A stretch of DNA of 64,000 nt from Azospirillum sp. TSH100 (GTDB taxonomy: Bacteria; Pseudomonadota; Alphaproteobacteria; Azospirillales; Azospirillaceae): assembly GCF_004923295.1 (NCBI RefSeq), contig NZ_CP039634.1:2632001-2696000 (forward strand), in the 5' to 3' direction. A model generated the notes under the pieces. That model saw only the letters and a program-made list of their open reading frames with translations. It was not told the DNA's origin and did not search any database. Position numbers and translations under genes: made by a program. The number at the start of each line of letters is the position of its first letter. The first letter of the stretch is position 1. Shown one piece after another: positions 49,530 through 58,801 of the stretch.

Positions 49530-49633
49530 GGCACCTTCTCCCAGGGCGAAGTTGATTTGAACCCTTATTCCTTATGGAAATTTTGTCGCATACACCGTGC
49601 GAAAAGATATTCTGCCGGAGCGACAGCAATCTT

Positions 49634-50254
49634 TCAGTCGTCGGAATTTCGATTGCCCCGATCCAGCACAAGTGCCAGAAGCCGTGCAAGACTGCCGTCG
49701 CGGATTCCCAACTCTTCCAGATGCTCGACCGTGTTGGCGAGGTACTCGATGTTCGGGCCGCGCTGGCCACGGCAGCCCGCCAGACGGCGAATCAATGCGG
49801 ACTCGTCCAGGCCCCGGCAATATTGCGGATGGCCGCGGTCGACGACGAAGCAGCAGGCGTTGACCGACTCCAGCCCTGCGGCCGAACGACCGTCACGCAG
49901 GCGGACCCGCAGCATCCTCGGCAGATAGACGCGGCTGTCCATCTCCCGCTCCCACAGGTAATCGAGCGCCGCCGGCACGTCGGCCGCAGCCACCCGGAAG
50001 ACGATGCCCCGGCAGGATCCGCCGCGGTCGAGCCCCAGCACCAGCCCCGGACGCTCCGGCGTTCCGCGATAGCGGAGGGAGGAGACGCAGAAGCTGCGGT
50101 GGTATCCCGGCAAAGTCGCGGCATGCCGCTCGACAAAGGTGAAACCCGGGTTCCACATCAGCGAACCATAACCGAACACCCACAGGTCGGCACCGGGCTC
50201 GACGGAGATGTCGCGGGTCCAGGCGGGATGCGGAAGCGGGGAGTCGGGGGCCAT
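49634..50254 (-). CDS. Gamma-glutamylcyclotransferase of the ChaC type
   Basis: ChaC enzymes cleave glutathione to 5-oxoproline and Cys-Gly. The 206-residue product has the family signature DLWVFGYGSLMWNPGFTFVER (substrate-binding YGSL loop), RSFCVSSLRYRGTPERPGLVLGLDRGG and REMDSRVYLPRML, where the Glu of this segment (EREMDS) is the catalytic base in the family. The length is normal for bacterial ChaC. The neighbours do not suggest an operon. The exact substrate (glutathione or another gamma-glutamyl peptide) is inferred from the family. Confidence 0.9.
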   Translation of the reverse strand: MAPDSPLPHPAWTRDISVEPGADLWVFGYGSLMWNPGFTFVERHAATLPGYHRSFCVSSLRYRGTPERPGLVLGLDRGGSCRGIVFRVAAADVPAALDYLWEREMDSRVYLPRMLRVRLRDGRSAAGLESVNACCFVVDRGHPQYCRGLDESALIRRLAGCRGQRGPNIEYLANTVEHLEELGIRDGSLARLLALVLDRGNRNSDD

Positions 50255-50374
50255 GGATAATCGCCGGGCGGGATCGCTGGAGAGAGTAATGGGAAAAACG
50301 GAACCGGATCGGTGGCGACCGAGCCTAGCATGCGGGTTCGGGGGTCGCTATAACGGTACGGAGATGGAACGGAC

Positions 50375-51439
50375 ATGCCACCGATGCGACCCAACACCAA
50401 TTCCCAAGCCCCGCGCCGCCTGCTGACCGGGCGCCGGATCGCGACCATCCTGGTGCTGATGGTCGTGCTGCTGCCGGCCATCGCCTATTCGTTGTGGTGG
50501 TGGCAGGCGGCCCGCACCGTGCGCGACGGGGTGGAAAGCTGGGTCGCCGACCAGCGGGCGAACGGTGCTGTGGTGGAGCATGGCGGACTGACCATCCACG
50601 GCTTCCCCTTCACCCTGCGGGCGGAGCTGGACAAGCCACATCTGGCGACGCGCGGCGCCGACTGGCAAGGCGCGCGGCTGGTGGCGGAGGCAGCGCCCTG
50701 GAACCCCACGCACATCACGCTGACCTTTCCCGGCGAACACCGCCTGTCCGTGGTCCAACCCGGCCAGCCGCCGGTCGACATCCTAGCCCCGACCGGGGGA
50801 AGCGGCGACGTTACCATGCGGATGTCCGGAACGCTGGAGCGGCTCGCCCTGCGCTTCACCGGGCTCACCGCCCAGGTCGCCGGCCAGCCGGTGCCGGTCG
50901 CCGCCCTTGATGTCACCGCCGCCCAGCCCGACCAGCCGCCGGCCGAACGCGGTGCCGCCGGCCTCACCCTGACCCTGACCGCCGACGGGCTGACCCTGCC
51001 CGACGGCATGCCGGCGAACCTGGGCCGCGAGGTGAAACGGACCGAACTGACGCTGCGAGTCATGGGAACCCCGCCGCGGCCGGAACCGGCCAGCCTGTCG
51101 GCCTGGAGCCGCGACGGCGGCACGGTGGAGGTCGACCGGCTGGCGCTGGACTGGGGCCCGCTTGCGGCAGTCCTGTCGGGCACGCTGGCGCTGGATGCCC
51201 AGTTGCAGCCGCAGGCGGCGCTGACGGCGGAGATCCGCGGCGCCCCCGCCATTCTCGATGCGGTGAAGCCGATGATGCGCCCGAACGAGGCCGCCATCGC
51301 CAAGACCGTCCTGACCATGCTGGCCCGTCCGACCGGTCCCAACGGCGAACCGGTGGTCACGGCGCCGGTGACGGTGCAGGACCGCTCGCTGTTCGTCGGG
51401 CCGCTGCGGGTCGCGGCCCTGCCGAAGGTCGTCTGGTGA
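50375..51439 (+). CDS. DUF2125 family exported protein
   Basis: The 354-residue product has a hydrophobic N-terminal anchor or signal (IATILVLMVVLLPAIAYSLW, residues 23-42), then the DUF2125 opening VEHGGLTIHGFPFTLRAELDKP and repeated beta strands. DUF2125 proteins are widespread in alphaproteobacteria and resemble AsmA-like or lipid-binding beta proteins, but have no assigned function. It is divergent from chaC with 120 bases between, and convergent with nothing on its 3' side; the amidotransferase gene follows in the same direction after 165 bases. Confidence 0.85.
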   Translation: MPPMRPNTNSQAPRRLLTGRRIATILVLMVVLLPAIAYSLWWWQAARTVRDGVESWVADQRANGAVVEHGGLTIHGFPFTLRAELDKPHLATRGADWQGARLVAEAAPWNPTHITLTFPGEHRLSVVQPGQPPVDILAPTGGSGDVTMRMSGTLERLALRFTGLTAQVAGQPVPVAALDVTAAQPDQPPAERGAAGLTLTLTADGLTLPDGMPANLGREVKRTELTLRVMGTPPRPEPASLSAWSRDGGTVEVDRLALDWGPLAAVLSGTLALDAQLQPQAALTAEIRGAPAILDAVKPMMRPNEAAIAKTVLTMLARPTGPNGEPVVTAPVTVQDRSLFVGPLRVAALPKVVW

Positions 51440-51603
51440 CAAAGGCGGGGTGGGGCCCCCTGCCTGAACGGTGGGTCTGAACGGCGGAAATGCAACACCT
51501 GCCCGGATGCATGACGGTTCCGTGACCGGCGCATCTTGTTTCACACCGCGCGTCGGGGCAAATTGACGCAGTCCTTGTCGCGGCTGCCATGGTGCGTCGG
51601 TCG

Positions 51604-52371
51604 ATGTGTCGGTTTCTTGCCTATTGCGGCGAGCCTGTGTTCCTGGAAACGCTGGTCTGCACGCCCTGCCATTCCCTGATCGAACAGTCGATGCACGCCG
51701 CGGAGGCGAAGACCGAAACCAACGGTGACGGGTTCGGCGTCGGCTGGTACAGCGAGCGGACCGAGCCGGGCCGCTATTGCGAGATCCGCCCGGCCTGGTC
51801 GGACGAGAATCTGCAATCGATCTGCAGCCATGTCCGCTCCCACCTGTTCTTCGCCCATGTGCGGGCGGCGACCGGCACCGCGGTGAGCCGGGCCAACTGC
51901 CACCCCTTCAAGGCAGGGCGCTTCCTGTTCATGCACAATGGGCAGGTCGGCGACTGGCCGCGCCTGCGCCGCCGGGTGGAGGCAATGATCCCGGACGAGC
52001 TGTACAGCACCCGAACCGGCACCACCGACAGCGAGGCGATCTTCCTCGCCGCCCTCGGCGAGGGGTTGGAGCGGGATTCGGTCGGCGCCTTCCAGCGCGT
52101 GCTGCACGCCATCCGCGACGAGATGCGGGCGTTGGAGATCACGGCCCCCTTGCGCTTCACCGCCACCTGGACCGACGGCGACCGTGTCTGGGCGGTGCGC
52201 TGGGCCTCGGACGACAAGCCGCCGAGCCTCTACTGGCGCCGCGCCGAGAACGGCCTGATCGTGGTGTCGGAACCGGTCGACGCCCAGCGCGACCAATGGC
52301 GTCCGGTCCCCCCCAGCGGCGGACTGATGGCGCGTATCGGCTCGGCGCCGGAGATGTTCACCTTTCATTGA
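51604..52371 (+). CDS. Class II glutamine amidotransferase
   Basis: An N-terminal-nucleophile glutaminase of the YafJ/GatII type. The start at 51604 (MCRFLAYCGEPVFL) puts the catalytic Cys at position 2, to be exposed by Met removal; the ORF is open further but then the Cys would be internal. Other conserved stretches are NGDGFGVGWYSER, FFAHVRAATGTAVSRANCHPF and FMHNGQVGDWPRLRR with TTDSEAIF. At 255 residues it is a stand-alone glutaminase domain without a synthase partner. Its acceptor is unknown. It converges on the minus-strand kinase gene. Confidence 0.9.
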   Translation: MCRFLAYCGEPVFLETLVCTPCHSLIEQSMHAAEAKTETNGDGFGVGWYSERTEPGRYCEIRPAWSDENLQSICSHVRSHLFFAHVRAATGTAVSRANCHPFKAGRFLFMHNGQVGDWPRLRRRVEAMIPDELYSTRTGTTDSEAIFLAALGEGLERDSVGAFQRVLHAIRDEMRALEITAPLRFTATWTDGDRVWAVRWASDDKPPSLYWRRAENGLIVVSEPVDAQRDQWRPVPPSGGLMARIGSAPEMFTFH

Positions 52372-52403
52372 GGGGAAGCGGCGGCACGGATGCCGCCCGC
52401 GTC

Positions 52404-53630
52404 TCACAGATCCAGCAACCGGTCCTTCGGCAGCAGGATCGTCACCGCCGTGCCGCGGCCGGGCGCGCTGTCCAGTTCAACGCCGCCGCCATGCAGCTCG
52501 GCGAAGCGCCGCACGATCGGCAACCCCAGCCCGACCCCCTCATGCTGGCGCACCAGCGAGCGCTCGGCCTGGGTGAAGGGGTTGAAGATGCGTCCCATCA
52601 GCTCGGTGGGGATGCCCGGTCCGTCGTCACGCACGGTCAGCCCGACGAACTCCCCGCGATCCACCACCGCAACCCCGACATGACCCTCGGGCTGGGTGAA
52701 CTTCACCGCATTGTCGAGCAGGTTCAGCACCATCTCGCGCAGCCGCCGCCGGTCGACCCGCATGCGGAAGGACGGACAGGGCTGGACGGTCAGGGTCACC
52801 CGCTTGCCCGCCGCCTTCGGCCCCAGCATCTCGGCGCAGCCGGTCAGCAGTTGCGGGATGTTGACGTCGCTTTCCTGGATTTCGATGGAGCCGGTGGAGC
52901 CCCGCGTATAGTCGAGGATGTTGTTGACCATGGTCAGCAGCGACCGGCCGCTTTCTTCGATCAGCTTCACATATTCCAGGTAATCGGGATGGCCCAGCTT
53001 GCCCATCCCCTCCCCGGCCAGCACGTCGGCGAAGCCGATGATCGAGTTCAGCGGCGTGCGCAGCTCGTGACTCATCACCGCCAGGAAATCCAGCTTGGCA
53101 CGGTCGGCCTTGCGCGCCGCCTCCAGGGCGTCGGACAGCTCGGCCGTGCGCTCCGTCACCCGGTGTTCGAGTTCGCGGTTCTGTTCGGCGGCGCGGCGGT
53201 AGAGCTTGCGGATCTCCACCATGTTGCGGACGCGGTGCAGAAGCTCCCAGGCGATGAAGGGCTTGGTCAGGAAGTCGTTGGCGCCGAGCTCCAGCGACTT
53301 GCGCCGGGTCTCCTGGTCGGTCTGGGCGGTCAGCACCAGGACCGGCACGTAATCGTCGCCGAAGACCGGCTTCAGCCGCTCCATCAGGTCGAAGCCGCTC
53401 ATGTGCGGCATGCGGATGTCGATCAGCAGCAGGTCGAACGGCTCGGCCGCGCACAGGTCCGGCACCTTGCGGGGGTCGGTTTCCCCCCGAACCCGGCTGT
53501 ATCCGTCATGGCTGAGGATTTCACGCAGCAGGTCGACGTTGGACGGGTTGTCGTCCACGATCAGGATGCTCGCGTCCTTGACCTGCTGGGCGAGCGCCGG
53601 GTCGAACTGGCTCCTGTTCATCGGGAGCAT
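52404..53630 (-). CDS. Response regulator-histidine kinase fusion (REC at the N-terminus)
   Basis: A cytoplasmic two-component protein in REC-HisKA-HATPase order. The receiver comes first (SILIVDDNPSNVDLLREIL with the acidic pocket, phosphoacceptor Asp in FDLLLIDIRMPHMSG, and TKPF), then a short coiled-coil (residues about 150-185), HisKA with His in FLAVMSHELRTPLNSIIGF, and HATPase_c with N box VLNLLDNAVKF, DDGPGIP, GVGLGLPIVRRFAELHGG. No membrane or sensor domain exists, so input must come through the receiver. Starts at 53630 and 53621 are both possible; 53630 is used with low certainty. Output partners are not in the window. Confidence 0.92.
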   Translation of the reverse strand: MLPMNRSQFDPALAQQVKDASILIVDDNPSNVDLLREILSHDGYSRVRGETDPRKVPDLCAAEPFDLLLIDIRMPHMSGFDLMERLKPVFGDDYVPVLVLTAQTDQETRRKSLELGANDFLTKPFIAWELLHRVRNMVEIRKLYRRAAEQNRELEHRVTERTAELSDALEAARKADRAKLDFLAVMSHELRTPLNSIIGFADVLAGEGMGKLGHPDYLEYVKLIEESGRSLLTMVNNILDYTRGSTGSIEIQESDVNIPQLLTGCAEMLGPKAAGKRVTLTVQPCPSFRMRVDRRRLREMVLNLLDNAVKFTQPEGHVGVAVVDRGEFVGLTVRDDGPGIPTELMGRIFNPFTQAERSLVRQHEGVGLGLPIVRRFAELHGGGVELDSAPGRGTAVTILLPKDRLLDL

Positions 53631-53721
53631 GCACCTTTGAACCGTCCGCTTGGGAGATAAGGTTCGCCTCTGAACGGATCGAATGCAATGGAAATGAGCG
53701 GACAACTTTACAAGGTTCCGC

Positions 53722-54171
53722 TCAGGCCCGCTTCTCCCAGCCGCCGCGGTCGGTCTGCTGCCAATAGGTCAGGCTGTGGCCGGCCGCCTTGCAGGCCCTC
53801 CAGCGCTGGCGGGCGGCCAGCACCGCCTCCTCGTCATTGCCGTCGAACAGGTCGCAGACGAGGTCGAAACTGTCCATCCGGTCGCTGACGCATCCGTCCA
53901 CCGTCACCAGCACGGTGGCGTTGTTCGGGTTCTCGTCGGCATCGGTCAGCCATACCGGCTGGCGCTCGGCGAAGCCGTCGCGCGCCGCCCCATGCGGCAG
54001 GAAGGAGCCGGGATCGTAGGTCCACAGATGCTGATTCAGCATGTCCACCCGCTCCGGAGAGCCGGCAAGCACGACGGCACGCCAGTCCCGCTCAAGAACC
54101 TTCTCCAGGATCTTGGGCAGCGCCTGTTCCATCGTGCGCCGTTGCAGGTGGTAGAAGCGGACTTCGGTCAT
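53722..54171 (-). CDS. holC: DNA polymerase III subunit chi
   Basis: Chi links the clamp loader of DNA polymerase III to single-strand-binding protein. The 149-residue product (start MTEVRFYHLQRRTMEQALPKILEK at 54171) has the HolC fold with LLEKVLERDWRAVVLAGSPERVDMLNQHLWTYDPGSFLPHG, typical of the family, and a C-terminal WQQTDRGGWEKRA tail with a conserved Trp/Tyr region. It is 32 bases downstream of pepA on the same strand; pepA-holC is a very common pairing. Confidence 0.92.
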   Translation of the reverse strand: MTEVRFYHLQRRTMEQALPKILEKVLERDWRAVVLAGSPERVDMLNQHLWTYDPGSFLPHGAARDGFAERQPVWLTDADENPNNATVLVTVDGCVSDRMDSFDLVCDLFDGNDEEAVLAARQRWRACKAAGHSLTYWQQTDRGGWEKRA

Positions 54172-54203
54172 GGCTCCTTCACGCACGCATCAAGCCTCTG
54201 GCA

Positions 54204-55712
54204 TCAGCCTTCGTGGAAGTCCGCCACGAAGCGGTCGAGCAGGCGCACGCCGAAGGCCGACGCCCCCTTCGGAACCGTGGCGCCGTCCTTCTTCGCCCAG
54301 GCAACGCCGGCGATGTCGATGTGGGCCCACGGCACGTCGTTCACGAAGCGCTTCAGGAACTGCGCGCCAACGATGCTGCCGGCCCCGCCGCCCGACCCGG
54401 TGTTCTTCATGTCGGCGGCCGGCGACTCGATTTCCTTGTCGTAATTGTCGCCCAGCGGCATGCGCCACACCGGCTGGCCCACCTTCAGACCGGCAGCCGT
54501 CAGGTTCATGGCGAGGTCGTCGTTGTTGGCGAACAGGCCGGCATGCTCATGACCCAGCGCGACGATGATGGCGCCGGTCAGGGTGGCGAGGTCGACCATC
54601 AGCTTGGGCTTGTAGACGTCCTGCGCGTACCACAGGCAGTCGGCCAGCACCAGGCGGCCTTCGGCGTCGGTGTTGATGACCTCGATGGTCTGGCCCGACA
54701 GCGAGGTGACGATGTCGCCCGGACGCTGCGCCGTGCCCGACGGCATGTTCTCCACCAGGCCGACGATGCCGATGGCGTTGACCTTCGCCTTGCGGGCGGC
54801 CAGCGCGTACATGGTGCCGATCACGGTGGCGGAGCCGCCCATGTCCCACTTCATGTCTTCCATGCCGGCCGCACCCTTGATCGAGATGCCGCCGCTGTCG
54901 AAGGTCACGCCCTTGCCGATGAAGGCGACCGGGCGCTTGTCGTCGGCGTCCGGGTTGCCGTTCCAGCGCATGACGACCACGCGCGGCTCGAAGGCGCTGC
55001 CCTGGGCGACGCCCAGCAGGGCGCCCATGCCGATCTTCCGCAGCTTCTTCTGGTCGAGAATCTCGACCTCGACGCCGAACTGCTCCAGTTCCTTCGTCTT
55101 CTCGGCGAGGCTTTCCGGATAGATGACGTTGGCCGGCTCCGACACCAGATCGCGGGTGAAGCGGATGGCGTCGGCCAGCGTGTCCAGCTTCTTGAAGGCC
55201 GACTTGGCCGCACCCTCATCCTCGACCAGCAGCGTCAGCTTGCGCAGGCTGGGCTTCGGCTCCTTCTTGTCGGCCTTCCGGTCGTTCGTCCGGTACTTGT
55301 CGAACTTGTAGCTGCGCAGCTGCGCGCCGAAGGCGATCTCGGCGGCGGCGGCGGCCGGCGACAGGGAAGCGCCCTCCGGCAGTTCGACCAGCAGCGCCGC
55401 CTCGTCGGCAGCCTTGTCCAGCGCCACGGCGATGGCGCCGCCGGCGGACTGGAGAACCAGATCGGTCAGGTCGGCGCCCTTGCCGATGCCGACCAGCAGG
55501 ACGCGGTCCAGATCGGTCCCGGCCGGGGCGAGCAGCGTCAGCGTCTCGTCCTTCTTGCCGTTGAAGCGGGCAGCGGCCATGGCGCGGGCCAGCGCCCCGC
55601 CGGTCTTCTGATCCAACTCGCGTCCGATCAGCCCGAGGCTGCGGTCGGCGGCGACGGTCACGGCGAGCACGCCGGAGGACGGCAGGGACGGCTTGGCGAA
55701 GGAGAACTTCAT
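54204..55712 (-). CDS. pepA: Leucyl aminopeptidase PepA
   Basis: A hexameric dizinc aminopeptidase of the M17 family that finishes peptide degradation. The start at 55712 (MKFSFAKPSLPSS) is the usual family N-terminus; the frame extends 45 codons upstream without support. The 502-residue protein has the catalytic signature NTDAEGRLVLADCLWYAQ, GKGVTFDSGGISIKG with the Lys and Asp metal ligands, and MKWDMGGSATVIGTMYAL. Peptide products from ClpXP and Lon are natural substrates. It forms an operon with holC. Confidence 0.96.
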   Translation of the reverse strand: MKFSFAKPSLPSSGVLAVTVAADRSLGLIGRELDQKTGGALARAMAAARFNGKKDETLTLLAPAGTDLDRVLLVGIGKGADLTDLVLQSAGGAIAVALDKAADEAALLVELPEGASLSPAAAAAEIAFGAQLRSYKFDKYRTNDRKADKKEPKPSLRKLTLLVEDEGAAKSAFKKLDTLADAIRFTRDLVSEPANVIYPESLAEKTKELEQFGVEVEILDQKKLRKIGMGALLGVAQGSAFEPRVVVMRWNGNPDADDKRPVAFIGKGVTFDSGGISIKGAAGMEDMKWDMGGSATVIGTMYALAARKAKVNAIGIVGLVENMPSGTAQRPGDIVTSLSGQTIEVINTDAEGRLVLADCLWYAQDVYKPKLMVDLATLTGAIIVALGHEHAGLFANNDDLAMNLTAAGLKVGQPVWRMPLGDNYDKEIESPAADMKNTGSGGGAGSIVGAQFLKRFVNDVPWAHIDIAGVAWAKKDGATVPKGASAFGVRLLDRFVADFHEG

Positions 55713-55847
55713 CTGGTCCTCTTGAGGGGGGGGTGGGCGAATACGCCCGGATGATGTCAGCGGCGGAAAGCCTACCCCACCGATAAGGAGCGCGCCACCC
55801 CGGCTGTCAAGGGCGGGGAGGCCGAGACCTCCCCGACCCAGCCTCAC

Positions 55848-57233
55848 TCAGGCATCGATCGCCTTGCCCAGCTCGACCGGATCGACCTCGCCCTGCTCCA
55901 GTGCGACATCCGAAACCGTCTCTTCCGCACGACGCTCCAGCACGGCGGCGAAGAAGCCGTCGGTGTCGTGCTTCGCCGGAGTCAGCCGCAGATACGGACC
56001 CTCGACCGGCGGCGGCGCGCCGGCCTCCTCCTCCGCCCACACCTCGGCGACCGGCTTGACGATGAAGTCATGGTGCGTTTGCAGGAACGCCTCGACCTGC
56101 GCCTCGTTCTCGTCATGCAGCATGGAGCAGGTGGCGTAGATCAGCCGCCCGCCCGGCTTCACCAGACGCGCGGCGCTGTCGAGGATGTTCGCCTGAAGCG
56201 GCAGCAGCTGCTCCAGCCCCGGCCCGAGCTGGCGCCAGCGGGCGTCCGGGTTGCGGCGCCATGTGCCGGTGCCGGAGCACGGCGCATCGACCAGCACGCG
56301 GTCGAACTTGCGCTTGTGGCGCTTCACCCAGGGATCGCGCTCGCTGGTCAGCGGATGGGCCTCGATGTTGTGCAGGCCGGCGCGGCGGAACCGCTCGGCG
56401 GCGCGCTTCAGGCGCTTGTCCAGCACGTCGCAGGCGACGACCCGGCCCTTGTTCTTCATCAATGCAGCGACGGCCAGCGTCTTGCCGCCGGCGCCGGCGC
56501 AGAAATCCACCACCTGATGGCCCGGCTTCGGCGCGACGGCCAAGGCCACAAGCTGCGAGCCCTCGTCCTGGATCTCGACCAGACCGTCCTTGAACGCCTC
56601 GACGCTGCCGAGCGGCGGACGCCCCTTCACCCGCAGGCCCAGCGGCGACCATTGCGTGGTCTCCGCCGTGATCTGCGCCTTGGCCAGCGCCTTGATCGCG
56701 CTCTGCTGGTTCGCCTTCAGCGGGTTGATGCGCAGGTCGAGCGGCGCCGCCTCCAGCAGCTTCTCCATCTCCACACCGAAGCGGTCGCCGAGCGAGGCGC
56801 GCATCGGCGCCTCCGCCCAGTCCGGGCATTCCACCCGCACCGTCTCCGGCATGTCGGGATGGTCCATCGTGTGGCTTTCCAGCTTGCCGACCATCGCCAG
56901 CTCGTCGTCGGTCAGGCGGGCCGGGGCGAACTTGCCGCCGCTGAACATCTCCAGCACGACGCCGGCGTTGCGGCTCTCTTCCAGCAGCAGATAGGCCAGG
57001 ATGCGGGCGCGCGGGGTGGGGCGCTCGTAGCCGCCGCGCTCGATCCACCAGCCGAGCCGGGCATGGCGGCGCAGGATCGCGTAGGCCATCTGGGCGATGG
57101 CGGTGCGGTCCTTCGAGCCGATGTAGCGGCGGTTGCGGAAATAGGCGCTCATCACCGCGTCGGCGGGGCGAGGGGTCTCGTCGATCTCGGTCAGCAGATC
57201 GATGACCGCCTGGAGGCGGGCGGCGGGTGTCAT
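55848..57233 (-). CDS. RsmB-type 16S rRNA (cytosine-C5) methyltransferase
   Basis: An SAM-dependent RNA m5C methyltransferase of the NOL1/NOP2/Sun group. The 461-residue product (start MTPAARLQAVIDLLTEIDE at 57233) has the N-terminal NusB-like helical domain (about 1-150) that marks RsmB, then the SAM-binding fold VVDFCAGAGGKTLAVAALM, DVLDKRLKRAAERFRRAG, the catalytic VLVDAPCSGTGTWRRNPDAR (PCSGTG with the motif IV Cys) and LIYATCSMLHDENEAQVE (motif VI Cys). Both cysteines expected for m5C catalysis are present. The target (C967 in E. coli) is inferred from the architecture. Confidence 0.92.
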   Translation of the reverse strand: MTPAARLQAVIDLLTEIDETPRPADAVMSAYFRNRRYIGSKDRTAIAQMAYAILRRHARLGWWIERGGYERPTPRARILAYLLLEESRNAGVVLEMFSGGKFAPARLTDDELAMVGKLESHTMDHPDMPETVRVECPDWAEAPMRASLGDRFGVEMEKLLEAAPLDLRINPLKANQQSAIKALAKAQITAETTQWSPLGLRVKGRPPLGSVEAFKDGLVEIQDEGSQLVALAVAPKPGHQVVDFCAGAGGKTLAVAALMKNKGRVVACDVLDKRLKRAAERFRRAGLHNIEAHPLTSERDPWVKRHKRKFDRVLVDAPCSGTGTWRRNPDARWRQLGPGLEQLLPLQANILDSAARLVKPGGRLIYATCSMLHDENEAQVEAFLQTHHDFIVKPVAEVWAEEEAGAPPPVEGPYLRLTPAKHDTDGFFAAVLERRAEETVSDVALEQGEVDPVELGKAIDA

Positions 57234-57609
57234 GGCGTCTGGTCCCTTGGGGTGTCTCATGGCGGCGAACGGGACCGGCAGCCCGCATGTTCCCCCGAAC
57301 ACCGGGGACGGGATGCAAACTGCGGACGGTCCTACGCGTATGGGCTGTCGATACCGCGTTTGCCGCGTCCTGTCACGCCTTGCCGCCGCGCGGCTGCCCC
57401 GCTTGCCCCCCGGAACCCTCCCGCCGGGCCCCCGCCCGTGACAAGCGGCCGCGACCTATCCGAAAGTGCAGGTCAGGGGTTGACGACTCGAGGTAACCAC
57501 CGGCACAAACGGGAGGGTGATGTGACCTTATCGTGACCGGACCGCGAGCGCGTTCAAACGGTCCGTGGGTCTTCGACGGACAGATTTGATGCTGGGGACG
57601 GAGTGCGCG

Positions 57610-58788
57610 ATGGCGGCTGCGGCTGGGGTGGCGTGTGCGCGTGACGTGAAAAAAGCCGTACGGCGCAGCCTGAGGCTGGCGCTGATGGGCGGTCTGCTGG
57701 CGATGCTGGCGGCCTGCGCCGGCACCGATCCCACGGTGGATGGTCAGCGACGGACGGCCCAGCGCCCGACCTGGGATCAGGTCTCGCCCGACTTCCGTCA
57801 TCTCGCCGGCTGGATCGACGACGATCATGCCCAGGCGGTACCCGCCGTGCAGCGCACCTGCGGCTGGGTCAAGAACCAGCCGCCGGGCAAGCCGATGGGT
57901 CAGCTGCGCGCCGCCGGCACCACCGACGACTGGCGCGCCATCTGCGCCGCCGCCCGCGACCTGCCCCCCGGCGACAGCGAGGCGGCCCGCCGCTTCTTCG
58001 AGAGCTTCTTCACCCCGCGCGACGTCAGCAACGGCGAGAGCGGCCTGTTCACAGGCTATTACGAGATCGAGCTGCACGGCAGCTGGACGCCGAGCGAGCG
58101 CTACAACGTCCCGCTCTACCGCATGCCGGCCCGCGGCAAGAACGGCCTGCCCAGCCGCGCCCGCATCGAGAACGGCGCGCTGAAGGGCAAGGGATTGGAG
58201 CTGATGTGGGTGGACGACCCGATCGACGCCTTCTTCCTTGAAATCCAGGGGTCGGGCCGGGCGATCATGGCCGACGGGTCGGTGGTCGGCATCCATTACG
58301 CCGGCCAGAACGGTCACAGCTATTACCCGATCGGCCGCCATATCATCGACATCGGCGACGCCACGCCGGAACAGATGTCGTTGCAGACGATCCGGCGCTG
58401 GCTGAAGGACCATCCGGCCGAGGCCCAGCGGGTGATGAACCTCAACCCCTCCTACGTCTTCTTCAAGGTGAAGCCAGAGGTCGGCGCCCGCGGCGCCCGC
58501 AACATGGAGCTGACCCCCGGCCGCAGCCTCGCCGTCGATGCCGACCATATCCCGCTGGGCGTGCCCCTGTGGCTGGAGGTGCGCGACGCCCCGGTGCCGG
58601 GCGGCGCCATCAACCGGCTGGTGGTGGCGCAGGACACCGGCGGCGCCATCAAGGGTCCGGTGCGCGGCGACCTGTTCTGGGGCCACGGCCCGCAGGCGGA
58701 GGAAGGGGCCGGCGTCATGAAGGCGCGCGGCCACTATACCATGCTGGCGCCGCGCAACCTGTCGGTCCAGACCGCACAGCGGAAGTAA
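57610..58788 (+). CDS. mltA: Membrane-bound lytic murein transglycosylase A
   Basis: MltA cleaves peptidoglycan to 1,6-anhydro products at the outer membrane. The start ATG at 57610 has GGAG six bases upstream. A lipoprotein signal ends LAACAGTDP (lipobox LAAC). The 392-residue protein has the MltA domain GLFTGYYEIELHGSW, PSRARIENGALKGKGLELMWVDDP and FFLEIQGSGRAIMADGS, followed by the 3D domain with VAQDTGGAIKGPVRGDLFWGHG, where the catalytic Asp lies in DTGGAIKG. It follows rsmB divergently after 376 bases, and a GNAT gene follows 10 bases later in the same direction. Confidence 0.95.
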   Translation: MAAAAGVACARDVKKAVRRSLRLALMGGLLAMLAACAGTDPTVDGQRRTAQRPTWDQVSPDFRHLAGWIDDDHAQAVPAVQRTCGWVKNQPPGKPMGQLRAAGTTDDWRAICAAARDLPPGDSEAARRFFESFFTPRDVSNGESGLFTGYYEIELHGSWTPSERYNVPLYRMPARGKNGLPSRARIENGALKGKGLELMWVDDPIDAFFLEIQGSGRAIMADGSVVGIHYAGQNGHSYYPIGRHIIDIGDATPEQMSLQTIRRWLKDHPAEAQRVMNLNPSYVFFKVKPEVGARGARNMELTPGRSLAVDADHIPLGVPLWLEVRDAPVPGGAINRLVVAQDTGGAIKGPVRGDLFWGHGPQAEEGAGVMKARGHYTMLAPRNLSVQTAQRK

Positions 58789-58801
58789 CGGGGCGGAAGT
58801 G

